64,000 bases of DNA from Apoderus coryli (GCA_911728435.2 OU452214.1:8682105-8746104); one strand, 5' to 3'; numbered from the stretch's first letter, positions 1 to 12,300 are shown. Notes: generated by a model not told the origin, from the sequence alone. Program-made: numbers and translations.

Positions 1-1273
1 TAGGTAGGTGCGTATATTTGTAAACTATTAGCTCAATTATATCTTTGCACTCACAAAATATTTATTAGTTACAATTAACAATAACAATAGTCCTCAAAAT
101 AAAGATTTAAGGTTAAGTCAACTCGTTAACGCGCCACGAATTGTTACACTTCAAATAGCTTTTTGAAGCATTCCGTAAACGTCTAGCTTGTACGTTAACG
201 TATTCGTTTGGTTTCAACTTCAAGTGTCTAATAACTACTTGGCATAGGCAAGTCTAACGACTCGGTCGGGAGCACCGTCCAACCACCATCCACGCGACCA
301 GGTACTTTAATACCATAATCACATAGATGCGCGCACATGTGGGCACCTCCCGCCCCATATGTTAAAATTGTTGGTTTTACGACTGCGAAATTATATGTAA
401 TTTTAATACTCAATATATTTTTTATATCTTAAACGAAGCGGCATTGGCTTTTCTCACATAAAATTTGACATTTATATACCAGATATCAGGTTACATCTAT
501 ATATTATAATCCTTCTATTTTATGTTATTATTATCACAATAAGCTATAAGCGGTGTTATTATTGTGGAGACCTGTTTCTAATTTAGATTAGAATTTATAT
601 TTCTCTTTTAAAATATTTAATCCTATTATCATATTTATGTATTTTGTTTCTTTTAGATAACATTTACCTAGTGTGTGATATCGTATGATTCGTTTTATAG
701 TTAGTTATTTTATATGTAGCAAGTTAGAGTTAGTAGTGTGTTAGAGTTAGAGTTAGTATTATTTAGGCAGGCGAATAAAGTGGTTGGCTAAACATATATT
801 GTTAATATTGAGTTTGTTATATAATAAAGTGTTAATTATATACCGGTAGTAGTATTATTATTATTGTGAAGTAGTGGAAGAGATCGTACAAATCGTATAA
901 TTAATAGACGATTGATCTATTTGAATTTCCATTTAGAAATTCTAAAGTAAGTGTATCCCTTATGGTACTACAATTATATTATGAGGTGATATTATACAAT
1001 GACGTATTTTATATTATTATTATAACTTTTCCAAAGTAAGCTCATTATGTACTTGTTAAAACTCTCCTGTAGTAGAACATCAAAATGGCCGTGCCCTATA
1101 TTCCACCTTTTTTACTTCTCACTACTTGAGTGATCCCACGGTAGCGTTTCCAATGTGTGTGTGTAATGTTTTGTGCTCGTGTTAGGTTAGGTAGTTTGTT
1201 GTTTGTTTCAAGTTACAATTATTATCAATATTTTTTAGCCAGGAACTACACTGGCTAGGAATTTAAAAGAAAA
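1..1273. other. upstream region of zinc-finger gene 1, no gene recognised
   Basis: AT-rich flank before the first coding exon of zinc-finger gene 1. A pyrimidine tract ending in AG near 1237 could be the acceptor of a 5' UTR intron, but no partner donor is certain. A short frame on the minus strand (228-413) resembles nothing I know. I could not identify a TATA box or initiator with confidence. Confidence 0.4.
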
Positions 1274-1836
1274 ATGATATCCAAAAAAGCGCTGGTTATG
1301 GTGGTCAATGATTATAATGAAATTGTATTCAGAGAAATGGAAGTACCAATCACACCTGATAATACACAACCTATTAAACATAATGGAATGACTAACAATA
1401 CAACAAACGGTCCAAACTGTTCTTTTAACCAAGAAAGAACTAAAGAAATCTCATCATGTCAAGATCTAGAAGAGAAAATAATTCAAGTGAAAAGTGAACA
1501 TAGTATAAATCAAGTTCCTCTAGAAGAAAATTTAAAATCAGCTTCAGAAGAACTCTATAATGACTTGAAATACGAAATAGAACAAGTGTCCATTAAACAA
1601 GAACCAGATATTGGTTGTTTGAATTCCAATGAAACGCCTCAATATTTAAATATAAAAAAAGAAATACCCAGTGATGAAATTAATTACGATACCGTCGAAC
1701 AAAAAATTAAAATTGAAGAGGAAAATGTTGATTACGATTGCTCGCTACAAATTAAAGTTGACGAATTGAATATTAAACATGAAGAAGAGGATGCATTACA
1801 TATGAGCATGGGTACAGCCTTAGCGGATAATGATAG
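1274..1836 (+). CDS. C2H2 zinc-finger protein gene 1, exon 1 (acidic N-terminal region)
   Basis: First coding exon of a two-exon gene; it encodes 187 residues plus two bases of the next codon. The peptide is acidic and low in hydrophobic residues, with repeated lysine-acidic motifs such as IKQEPD, IKKEIP, IKIEEE and IKHEEE. These fit the psi-K-x-E pattern of SUMO sites and are common in N-termini of insect C2H2 factors. The exon ends AG|GTAAGT at 1836/1837, a consensus donor in phase 2. The next exon at 12301 supplies the missing base (T), giving AGT (Ser) and an open frame into the finger array. Start chosen at the first ATG of the open frame. The role, a nuclear DNA-binding factor, is inferred from the fingers in exon 2. 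Confidence 0.8.
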
Positions 1837-1859
1837 GTAAGTAGGTACATACTGTAAAA

Positions 1860-2800
1860 AAAATCCATTTTGTGGAGTAGACGTCGTTTTATTCAAATAA
1901 TACAATTCACTCCTCGATAGATGGATTACTTCAGAAAAAAAAATGTTTTTCGAAACTTACCTATACTCGCCCTGTTGGAGTAAGCCTAAATACGATAAGT
2001 TAACAATATTATTAATGGAAATGAAAGAACGTCTGCTCCACAAAACACTATACACTATATATACACGTTCAAACAGAACTAACCTCATCAAACATGTTTC
2101 GAGACCTGTAGTCTCATCATCAGTGAATGAAAATACAAAATCTTTTTTTACAAAGGTAGAAAAAAGTTGAAACGTTTATCCATATCCTGTGAGAAGGTTT
2201 TATATAAATTTAAGAGAAACTTTGACATTCATTACATTATTATAACTAAAGATAATTATTAGGTACCACTTTAGCAAGAGTTAAAGATAATTTTCTTTTT
2301 CTTTTAAATATCAATCAATTGACTAGATGATGTTAAACTATATTCACTATCACTGTTGTTAATTACTTATATAAATAGATTTGAAAGCCTCGATATTGGC
2401 GAAATAATTTAAATTGTCAATTTGGTTTGTTTGTATTTTCGTCGTTGCTATGGTGATTTTTCATAACTAACCGATGCTACTTTTGTCATTACCAGGAAAT
2501 TTACCCGTGCATTTTTAAATATTTCCCAAAAGTTGCCCAGCAACTCGTGGGAAATGAAAAATAGCATTACATTGTCAAATTATTATGATTGAACATATAC
2601 TTAATAAATAATAATAATAAATAATGTAAAGACAGTCGTAGAAAAAAATATTTTTCAAATGTTCAATCATAATAATAATAGTTTAACACCACCTAGTCAA
2701 TTTAATTTTTTTAACTCATCGTATTTAGGCTTACGCCAACAGGGCAAGTATAGGTAATTTTCGAAAAACAAATATTTCCCTAAAAATTATGATATTTTAT
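1860..2800. repeat. degenerate inverted-repeat element in gene 1 intron
   Basis: A block near 1943-2000 (reading through tacctatactcgccctgttg) returns inverted at about 2715-2775 (caacagggcaagtataggta). A second inverted copy of its right part lies at 18897-19185. Inside are a 35-bp hairpin at 2521-2555 with GGGAAAT arms, and arms reading TATTATGATTGAACAT near 2580 and inverted near 2665. A hammerhead-like motif on the minus strand sits at 2086-2130. The TIRs are diverged and no target duplication is clear, so exact ends are uncertain. No protein-coding sequence is seen. Confidence 0.6.
2086..2130 (-). ncRNA. hammerhead-ribozyme-like motif (ACAUGU stem III class)
   Basis: On the minus strand the order is CTGATGA (2123-2117), one extra T, a perfect 5-bp stem II (GAGAC/GTCTC, loop TACAG), GAAA, then palindromic ACATGT followed by T, giving a GUU-type cleavage triplet. 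Three base pairs of stem I can form (UCA with UGA). The extra base after CUGAUGA departs from the canonical core. Small variant hammerheads with minimal stem III are known from Penelope-like elements. Activity is not shown. Confidence 0.6.
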
Positions 2801-2941
2801 TTATTCAAATGCAATCCTGTATATTATTTTTTGATCTTCAAATTCCTGAACCTTTATATATTTATTTATTTTTTCTTGGGTTATTTAAGGTTTATAAAAT
2901 TAATTTAATTTTGGTTTTATTTCATGTCATATACATACAAA

Positions 2942-2986
2942 CGCAACGTTTCGAGAACTCCATTTATGTTGTCTTCCTCAGGTACT
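2942..2986 (-). ncRNA. hammerhead-like motif (ACGU class), weak
   Basis: Minus strand: CTGAGGA, extra A, a 6-bp stem II with one C-C mismatch (GACAAC/GUUCUC), GAAA, then palindromic ACGT and a GUU triplet. Stem I pairing is poor, so this may be a decayed copy. Confidence 0.4.
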
Positions 2987-5507
2987 ATTAAAACATCGTT
3001 GTTACATTGAAAAATATTAAATCTTTTTATCCAACTGCATAATTGTAAGTGAGTCACTTACATATAAAAATTATAAATAAAATATTAAATTTCTTTAAAC
3101 AACTGCATAATTGTAAGTCACTTACTTGTATGACAAGATCACATTTAGGACCGATGTACAGGTTGTCAAACTTTGGCGCCCGAGGCCTATTGTATGAAAA
3201 CCAGATAAGATAATGAAAATCTTTTTTAAAGGGCTAAATTGAGTTGCGCTAAGGTCTATTTTGGGAAAGCAAAATATTTTTTTCCAATTTCGCAAAATGA
3301 CGTTATCAGTAATATTTTTCCACGAACATACATGTATGTTGCTACAATCGAAAAGATTTTTTTCCCAAACACTTGTCAAAAAAAAAATTCTATCTCTTTT
3401 CGTTAAAAAGTTAGCGCGCCCACACAAAAAATAAACTGTTGCCCTCGAGGCACGAATAGCTCTCCATATTTAGGTGTAAAAGTAATAATTTTATGACCTT
3501 TTTGTCAGTTATCTAAATTTAATAAATTTTTGTTTTGTTTTAGACATCAGTTATTTTTTTTTTAAGTATCGGGTTTTGTGCCTTTTTCTTCTCTTTGGAG
3601 GCACTATTTATACGCAGATATTTTTTATTTCAGATCTAGGCCAAGTTCTTGTACGCAAAATAATTGATTTTTTTTAGTTTTATTATAAAATTTATTTTGC
3701 CCCCTTTTCTACTATTTCGAACGCCTATGTAAACAAAATTGTTATGCTGCATGTTGTAGGTTATCTGTTAAGTGGTTTTTGAGTTATCACGGATACAAAT
3801 TTTTTCTGACCCTTTTATAGAATTTTCACGGACGCCTATGGCACATTAATTTTTGTTGTGTATTTTTAACACCAATTCAACTAGTTAAATACAACATTTT
3901 TTACATTTTAATTTTTTTTTCATTTTACCCTTTTTTTTACTATTTACGAACGCCTATGTAAATAAAAATTTTATGCTGCATTTTTAGCTCTCCATATCAT
4001 ATATGTAATATATGTATATATGGAGACTATTAGTTTCATGAAAAAAAATTTTTTTTTAATTTCACCGGAAATACTTGTTTTTGGTCATTTTATACATAAA
4101 TAAGTAGTTTTAAAAAAATGTCTGTCTGTCTGTCTGTCTGTATCCACGAAAACGCAAAAACTGCTTAACAGATTTTAACCAAATTTGGTACAAAAATACT
4201 ATTGGACATGGCAAGGAGCTGATTAGATTTTGGGAAACAATGAGCGTAGGCAAAGGGTTTAAAAGAGGGTTCAAAAATTAAAAAAATTCATAGTTCTTAA
4301 ACTTATCCGAAATACTGCATAATTTTTTACGCATTTAATTGAATATAACCTAAAATATTGAACATAAAATATTAGACCACATGGGCGTTCGAAAATAGTG
4401 TAAAATGGGGTAAAAAAGATTAAAAAAAACATATTTCTTAAAAATAGCAGAAATATTAACTAGTTATTTATAGTTTTGATAGAATATAACCTATAAAATG
4501 TGTCATGAATAACTTACTTTCATAGGCGTTCGTAAATAGTGGAAAAGGGGTCAAAACATAAAAAATATATATTTCCTAAACTTATTCGAAATATGGAATA
4601 ATTTTTCATAGTTGTGATACAATATAAGCTAAAAAATATTCCATAAAAGAATTGGTTCACACAGGCGTTCGAAAATAGTTTAAAAAAAGGGTCAAAAACG
4701 AAAAAAAAAATGTTTCTCAAATATACCAGAAAAATTGGCTAATTATATATAGCTTTGATATAAGATAACCTAAAAAATGCAGCATAAAATTTGTATTTAC
4801 AGAGGCGTTCGTAAATAGTAGAAAAAGGGGTAAAATAAAAAAAAATTAAAATGTAAAATTTTTTATATTTAACTAGATGAATTGGTGTTAAAACTACACG
4901 ACAAAAATTAATGTACCATAGGCGTCCGTGAAAATTCTATAAAAGGGTCAGAAAAAATTTGTATCTGTGATAACTCAAAAACCACTTAACGGATTTTAAC
5001 CACATTTGGTACGAAAATACTACAGGATATATATATATATATATAGGTGGTGATTAACATTGAGCGTAGGCAAGGGGTTTAAAAGAGGGTTCAAAAATTT
5101 AAAAAATCATAGTTCTTAAACTTATCCGAAATATTGAATAATTTTTTTATAGTTGTGATAGAATATAACCTAAAAAATGTTACATAAAAGAATTAGTTCA
5201 CTCAGGCGTTCGAAAATAGTCTTAAAAAAGGGTCAAAAACGAAAAAAAAATGTTTTCCAAATATACCAGAAAAATTGGCTTTCATATAAGATAACCTAAA
5301 AAATGCAGCATAAAATTTTTATTTACATAGGCGTTCGTGAATAGAAAAAAAGGGGTAAACTAAAAAAAAATTAAAATGTAAAAAAATTTATATTTAACTC
5401 TTTTCAGTTTACTTTCTTGGGGTGTTCGGTTCTTATAAAAAAAAAATTCTTCTTTATTTTACATAGCAATTATCACGTTTATTTTCGTCACGATCATACT
5501 GAACATA

Positions 5508-5552
5508 AATTAAACGACGTTTCGTTACTAATTAGTAACTTCCTCAGGTTAA
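5508..5552 (-). ncRNA. hammerhead-like motif, left arm of fold-back
   Basis: Minus strand: CTGAGGA (5547-5541), extra A, perfect stem II (GTTAC/GTAAC), GAAA, palindromic ACGT and the canonical cleavage triplet GUC. Stem I begins AAC with GUU. This is the best-preserved member of the ACGU class. Its mirror copy lies at 5948-5992. Confidence 0.65.
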
Positions 5553-5947
5553 AACATTTCCTTCTAACACAAATTCCAATTCGTCAATGTCAAAAAAGGA
5601 CAAACAATTTTCATTCTATTTACAAACACATTTATAACATTTAAATATAATAAAATACATATTTATTTATTGATGGAAACTATTGTCCGGTATGTTGTAG
5701 TAAAAGTATTAGTAGTAGCAACAACACAAATTCAACTATGAAGGCATTTTTTTTTTTTTCATAGTTGAATTTGTGTTGTTGCTACTACTAATACTTTTAA
5801 TACAACATACCGGACAATAGTTTCCATCAATAAATAAATATGTATTTTATTATATTTAAATGTTATAAATGTGTTTGTAAATAGAATGAAAATTGTTTGT
5901 CCTTTTTTGACATTGACGAATTGGAATTTGTGTTAGAAGGAAATGTT

Positions 5948-5992
5948 TTAACCTGAGGAAGTTACTAATTAGTAACGAAACCTCGTTTAATT
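5948..5992 (+). ncRNA. hammerhead-like motif, right arm of fold-back (mutated)
   Basis: Mirror copy of the left-arm motif. CTGAGGA (5953-5959), extra A and the 5-bp stem II are intact, but GAAACGTC has become GAAACCTC, which breaks the palindromic stem III. Confidence 0.55.
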
Positions 5993-8900
5993 TATGTTCA
6001 GTATGATCGTGACGAAAATAAACGTGAATATTGCTATGTAAAATAAAGAAGAATTTTTTTTTATAAGAACCGAACACCCCAAGAAAGTAAACTGAAAAGA
6101 ATTAGAATAGCGGTTCAAGAATAACAAAAAAATAAATATTTATATTTAACTAGTTGAATTGGTGTTAAAAATACACGACAAAAATTAATGTTCCATAGGC
6201 GTCCGTGAAAATTCTATAAAAGGGTGAGAAAAAAAATGTATCCGTGATAACTCAAAAACCACTTAACGGATAACCTACAACATGCAGCATAACAATTTTG
6301 TTTACATAGGCGTTCCTAAATAGTAGAAAAGGGGGCAAAATAAATTTTATAATAAAACTAAAAAAAATCAATTAATTTGCGTTCAAGAACTTGGCCTAGA
6401 TCTGAAATATAAAATATCTGCGTATAAATAGTGCCTCCAAAGAGAAGGGAAAGGCACAAAACCCAATACTTAAAAAAAAATAGCTGATGTCTAAAACAAA
6501 ACAAAAATTTATTAAATTTAGATAAATGACAAAAAGGTCATAAAATTATTACTTTTACACTTAAATATGGAGAGCTATTCGTGCCTCGAGGGCAACAGCT
6601 AGTTTTTACTATTTACGAACGCCTAAATAGTAAATAAAAATTTTATGCTGCATTTTTTAGGATATCTTATATCAAAGCTATATATAATTAGCCAATTTTT
6701 TTGGTATATTTGAGAAACATTTTTTTTTCGTTTTTGACCCTTTTTTTTAAGACTATTTTCGAACGCCTGTGTGAACTAATTCTTTTATGTAACATTTTTT
6801 AGGTTATATTCTATCACAACTATAAAAAATTATTCAATATTTCGAATAAGTTTAAGAACTATGATTTTTTAAATTTTTAAACCCTCTTTTAAACCCCTTG
6901 TCTACGCTCAATGTTAATCACCACCTATAAGTAGTATTTTCGTACCAAATGTGCTTAAAATCCGTTAAGTGGTTTTTGAGTTATCACGGATACAAATTTT
7001 TTCTGACCCTTTTATAGAATTTTCACGGACGCCTATGGTACATTAATTTTTGTCGTGTATTTTTAACACCAATTCATCTAGTTAAATATAACAAATTTAA
7101 CATTTTAATTTTTTTTATTTTACCCCTTTTTCTACTATTTACGAACGCCTATCTAAATAAAAATTTTATGTTGCATTTTGTAGGTTATCTTATATCAAAG
7201 CTATATATAATTAGCCAATTTTTCTGGTATATTTGGGAAACGTATAAATAAGTTTAGGAAATATATATTTTTTGTTTTGACCCCTTTTCCACTATTTACG
7301 AACGCGTATGAAAGTAAGTTATTCATGACACATTTTATAGGTTATATTCTATCAAAACTATAAATAACTAGTTAATATTTCTGCTATTTTTAAGAAATAC
7401 GTTTTTTTTAATCGTTTTTACCCTATTTTACACTATTTTCGAACGCCAATGTGGTCTAATATTTTATGTTCAATATTTTAGGTTATATTCAATTAAGTGC
7501 GTAAAAAATTATGCAGTATTTCGGATAAGTTTAAGAACTATGAATTTTTTTAATTTTTGAACCCTCTTTTAAACCCTTTGCCTACGCTCAATGTTTACCA
7601 AAATCTAATCAGCTCCTTGCCATGTCCAATGGTATTTTTGTACCAAATTTGGTTAAAATCTGTTAAGCAGTTTTTGCGTTTTCGTGGATACAGACATTTT
7701 TTTAAAACTACTTATTAGCTCTCCATATCATATATTATGTAATATATGTATATATGGAGACTATTAGTTTCATGACAAAAATTTTTTTTTTAATTTCACC
7801 GGAAATACTTGTTTTTGGTCATTTTATGTATAAATAAGTAGTTTTAAAAAAATGTCTGCCTGTCTGTCTGTTTGTCTGTATCCACGAAAACGCAAAAACC
7901 GCTTAACAGATTTTAACCAAATTTGGTACAAAAATACTATTGGACATGGCAAGGAGCTGATTAGATTTTGGGAAACATTGAGCGTAGGCAAGGGGTTTAA
8001 AAGAGGGTTCAAAAATTAAAAAAATTCATAGTTCTTAAACTTATCCGAAATACTGCATAATTTTTTACGCATTTAATTGAATATAACCTAAAATATTTAA
8101 CATAAAATATTAGACCACATTGGCGTTCGAAAATAGTGTAAAATGGGGTAAAAAATATTTAAAAAAAACGTACTTCTTAAACATAGCAGAAATATTAACT
8201 AATTATTTATAGCTTTAATAGAATATAACCTATAAAATGTGTCATAAATAACTTACTTTCATAGGCGTTCGTAAATAGTAGAAAAGGGGTCAAAACATAA
8301 AAAATATATATTTCCTAAACTTATTCGAAATATGGAATAATTTTTTATAGTTGTGATAGAATATAACCTAAAAAATGTTACATAAAAGAATTGGTTCACA
8401 CAGGCGTTCGAAAATAGTCTAAAAAAAGGGTCAAAACGAAAAAAAAATGTTTTCCAAATATACCAGAAAAATTGGCTAATTATATATAGCTTTGATATAA
8501 GATAACCTAAAAAATGCAGCATAAAATTTTTATTTACATACGCGTTCGTAAAAAGTAAAAAAGGGGTAAAATAAAAAAAAATAAATGTAAAATTTTGTTA
8601 TAATTAACTAGTTGAATTGATGAAAATACACGACAAAAATTAATGTACCATAGGCGTCCGTGAAAATTCTATAAAAGGGTCAGAAAAAAATTGTATCCGT
8701 GATAACTCAAAAACCACTTTTTAATGGATTTTAACCACATTTGGTACGAAAATACTACAGGATACTTATAGGTGGTGATTAACATTGAGCGTAGGCAACG
8801 GGTTTAAAAGAGGGGTCAAAAATTTAAAAAATCATAGTTCTTAAACTTATCCGAAATATTGAATAATTTTTTGTGCGTTTAATTAAATATAACCTAAAAT

Positions 8901-10364
8901 ATTTAACCTAAACAATTAGACCACATTGACATGCGAAAAAAGTGTAAAATGGGGTAAAAAGGTTAGAAAAAACGTATTTCTTAAACATACCAGAAATATT
9001 GACTAGTTATTTATAGCTTTGATAGAATACAACCTAAAAAATGTGTTATAAATAACTTGTTTTCATAGGCGTTCGTAAATAGTGTAAAAGGGGTCAAAAT
9101 AAAAACATATATACTTCCTAAACTTATTCGGAATACGGAATAATTTTTCGTCGTTAAAAAATGTTACATAAATGAATTGGTTCACACAGGCCTTCGAAAA
9201 AAGGTCAAAAACGAAAAAACAAAATGTTTTTCCAAATATAACAGAAAAATTGGCTACTTATATATAGCTTTGATATAAGATAACCTACAACATACAGCAT
9301 AACAATTTTGTTTACATAGGGGTTCGTAATTAGTAGAAAAGGGGGCAAAATAAATTTTATAATAAAACTAAAAAAATCTATTATTTTGCGTCAAAGAACT
9401 TGGCCTAGAAGATCTGAAATATAAAACATGTACGTATAAATAGTCCCTCCAAAGAGAAGAAAAATGAAGAAAACCCGATACTTCAAAAAAATAGCTGATG
9501 TCTAAAACAAAACAAAAATTTATTAAATTTAGATAAATGACAAAAAGGTCATAAAATTATTACTTTTACACTTAAATATGGAGAGCTATTCGTGCCTCGA
9601 GGGCAACAGTTTATTTATGTATAAAATGACCAAAAACAAGTATTTCCGGTGAAATTAAAAAAATTTTTTTTTCATGAAACTAATAGTCTCCATATATACA
9701 TACATATATTACATATATGATATGGAGAGCTAAAAATACTTAAATATTATTTAATTTAGCCATGTTACCAATCAAGTGCTCCATGGAAAACAATTATTCT
9801 GTTTGATTATTAGTGACAACTGGTCAAAATAATTATTATTTAACTGTCAAAATAATGAATACTATATACAAATGTTTTTCAAGATATTTGACCATGTAAA
9901 TCATCAAATGCTACATGTAAAGCAATTTTAAACTTAGTATTGTATCACACTTCTTGGTTTATTATCTAATTTTTATTATTTTCTTTGTCGAAAAAATATG
10001 GTTGACAATTGAAAGAAACAAAGATGATGAGACGAAGATGACATTGCCTGCACTATATAAAACCAAAACGCATCTTTTGCAATAAATTAAACAATTATTA
10101 TATTATTTTTTATTTCGTCTGTCGAAAAGATTTTTGTTATAAACAAGTTGCAAATACAGGTACTTATTTACAATTTAATGTATGTATGCAATGCATTGTT
10201 TGTCTGCACGCATGTCTTTTCATTATGTCATGATTCTTGTAATTGTGTTACATCTTGTGTTACAACCTTAAAAAGAAATTGAGATCGAATGGAATATATC
10301 AATACTTGCATCTCTAATAATGAAAGAAAGAATATATCGATACATTTCTTGCATCTCTATGACT

Positions 10365-10445
10365 CAGATTATTGAACTTTTTTTATTATTAATGAAATTG
10401 TAGCCCGTCTCCACATATTGGGGTAATTGAACTTCTTTTATTATT
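10365..10445. repeat. 55-bp minisatellite, left remnant
   Basis: Contains the unit attgaactt-cttttattatt-attgaaattgtagcccgtct-gcacatattgggg found in tandem at 11555-11785. The array is split by the fold-back element at 10446-11517. Confidence 0.7.
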
Positions 10446-10510
10446 TTAATATTCTTAAAATAAAAGTCGACCTCCACACAATAAATTTAATAAAAATCCT
10501 CAATAAATGT

Positions 10511-10556
10511 CACCATACATGTTTCACAGCTCCGGGCTGCATCATCAGTGGTTATA
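10511..10556 (-). ncRNA. hammerhead-like motif, left arm of second fold-back
   Basis: Minus strand: ACCA (stem I), CTGATGA (10548-10542), extra T, stem II GCAGC/GCTGT (one G-U), GAAA, palindromic ACATGT, a GUA triplet, then UGGU pairing with ACCA to close a 4-bp stem I. All core blocks are present except for the extra base. Confidence 0.6.
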
Positions 10557-11406
10557 ATATAAAATTGACGAAAAGCTATGTTATTTAACTAAATTAGTAC
10601 ATATTATTTTTGGGAATTTTATTTATCAACTCTAGAAATAAGAATGTATACATTATTTTCAATTGCACCAAAAAAGATTTGAACTTTAAACTTACCATTG
10701 ATTTTATTTGTGGTACAATTAAGTATATGTAAATTAAAACATAGATTGTCACACTAACTGATATTATTGTGTATTAATGTGTAGCTCATAGATTATATAA
10801 ACAACATAAACATAACCATAAGTAAAATACCATCCCATATTAATAATCAAAGAAATCTGTATACACTTAACATAGGGATCTGTATAGTATAGAGTTGAGA
10901 TAAAAAAGAAATCTAACATTGTAGATCACATGTACGGAAGTGATATTGGCTCTAGGAAATAGATGTCACCACAATATTATTGTTAATATATTTATTAGAA
11001 TTCTAAAACAACATTACAATTGCATCTATCCTACATATACAAAAATCTATTTTTTAAGAAAATTTAAAACGCCATTGTTGTGTGAAACTGCAATCTAGTG
11101 TCTTCGTAGAGAGAGAATTTTTAAAAGTTTCGATGATATACAAAAAGAAAAATGTTACAAGGCTTACATTAGTAATAATGTGACCTTTTTAAATTTATTA
11201 GTTTTAGTCTTAATGTTTAACAACGATTAATTTAACAATAAAATTTTTTTATTTTTTCACACAATGGTAAGTTTAAAGTTCAAATCTTTTTTGGTGCAAT
11301 TGAAAATAATGTATACATTCTTATTTCTAGAGTTGATAAATAAAATTCCCAAAAATAATATGTACTAATTTAGTTAAATAACATAGCTTTTCGTCAATTT
11401 TATATT

Positions 11407-11453
11407 ATAACCACTGATGATGCAGCCCGGAGCTGTGAAACATGTATGGTGAC
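11407..11453 (+). ncRNA. hammerhead-like motif, right arm of second fold-back
   Basis: Exact mirror of the motif at 10511-10556: CTGATGA at 11414-11420, GAAA at 11437-11440, then ACATGT, A, TGGT. The pair diverges, each pointing out of the element. Confidence 0.6.
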
Positions 11454-11554
11454 ATTTATTGAGGATTTTTATTAAATTTATTGTGTGGAGGTCGACTTTT
11501 ATTTTAAGAATATTAAATTATTCTACTCCACTTCAGTATGGACTACTTCTTTCG

Positions 11555-11785
11555 AATTCTTTTATTATTATTGAAATTGTAGCCCGTCTGGTTTATTATT
11601 GAAATTGTAGCCCGGCTGCACATATTGCGGTCATTGAACTTTTTTTATTATTATTGAAATTGTAGCCCGTCTGCACATATTGGGGTCATTGAACTTCTTT
11701 TATTATTATTGAAATTGTAGCCCGTCTGCACATATTGGGGTCATTGAACTTCTTTTATTATTATTGAAATTGTAGCCAGTCTGTT
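11555..11785. repeat. 55-bp minisatellite array
   Basis: About four to five tandem copies of a 55-bp unit containing GAAATTGTAGCCCGTCTGC and CATATTGGGGTCATTGAACT, with few substitutions. One copy is shortened near 11590. It continues the remnant at 10365-10445. The remaining intron to 12300 shows no gene. Confidence 0.8.
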
Positions 11786-12300
11786 GAGGACGGTAAAAAA
11801 TCAATATTCGAATGCCAAATGTGTCAACGTGTGTCATTTAAAAACAATTCTGCCAGATATATCAAAAATAAATGATTTTATCCAAATATTATAACAGTTA
11901 AAAAATAATGAAAAATACATAGTAACCTATAAAAACTTAGTTTAAAAGTCATTGGCGTACGTAATAAAAACTTGGGGGGTCAATGGGTACTGAACATCCC
12001 GTATTTTGGCTATTAAGAAATTGTTATTTGTGTTGTTTTTTGTAAAGAAGTACCTCTTTATGCTGAAGCAACACCCTAAATTTGAATCCAATATCTCAAT
12101 AAATACTAGAATTATTTAAAAATAAGTATTGGTTTTAAATTTTCAACTTTGATGCCCTGTATATCGAACATGGAGGGCTAAAATGAAAAATTACATCTTA
12201 AAACTCATATTATTTTTGGTCAAGGAATCTGTGGTTAACGGATTGACCTCCCTTTTTCGGACACCCTGCATATCTATATTCATGTTTATTATTTTTATAG

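Larger units (their letters stand above)
5397..6107. repeat. fold-back element with about 345-bp inverted arms
   Basis: Two nearly identical arms (5400-5745 and 5757-6104) face each other around a short asymmetric poly-T spacer. The two short ORFs seen here on opposite strands encode the same peptide because they are mirror copies; they are not evidence of a gene. Each arm carries a hammerhead-like motif pointing outward. The element interrupts the repeat unit of the surrounding block. No target duplication was identified. Confidence 0.85.
3440..9735. repeat. 6.3 kb block of alternating inverted and direct copies of one repeat unit
   Basis: A unit of about 1.9 kb begins TAGCTCTCCATAT and ends ATGGAGAGCTATTCGTGCC followed by TCGAGGGCAACAG. 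Along the block I see: 3440-3985 inverted end; 3986-5396 forward start; a fold-back (5397-6107); 6107-6600 forward end; 6601-7722 inverted start half; 7724-9610 a full forward copy; 9611-9735 inverted start. The unit carries a (TCTG)n microsatellite (4121-4142, 7857-7877) and an internal array of roughly 140-bp subrepeats, each opening with AGGCGTTCG near 4383, 4524, 4662 and 4803. No reliable ORF. A degraded copy lies at 46655-46985. The element class is unknown to me. Confidence 0.8.
10446..11517. repeat. fold-back element with about 250-bp near-perfect inverted arms
   Basis: Arms at 10446-10700 and 11265-11517 are almost identical when inverted, starting TTTAATATTCTTAAAATAAA. They end near the matching CAATGGTAAG / CTTACCATTG. 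The roughly 560-bp centre has no ORF. Each arm holds a hammerhead-like motif directed outward, followed by about 60 bases and then TGTGGAGGTCGAC. The element is inserted within a 55-bp minisatellite. The high arm identity suggests recent activity or gene conversion. Confidence 0.85.

Noticed and set aside
228..413. 61-residue minus-strand ORF with GAGGAHMCAHLCDYGIK
   Set aside because: No recognisable family, no splice context, and too short to support.
3122..3427. 101-residue ORF on the minus strand
   Set aside because: Lies largely just upstream of the repeat block in AT-rich sequence, with no domain and no signs of coding constraint.
5417..6077. Two similar short proteins on opposite strands (5417-5644 and 6077-5856)
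   Set aside because: They are the same sequence in the two arms of a palindrome; the peptide has no known motif and low-complexity AT codons.
11555..11785. CRISPR-like array
   Set aside because: Continuous tandem units without spacers in a eukaryotic context; it is a minisatellite.
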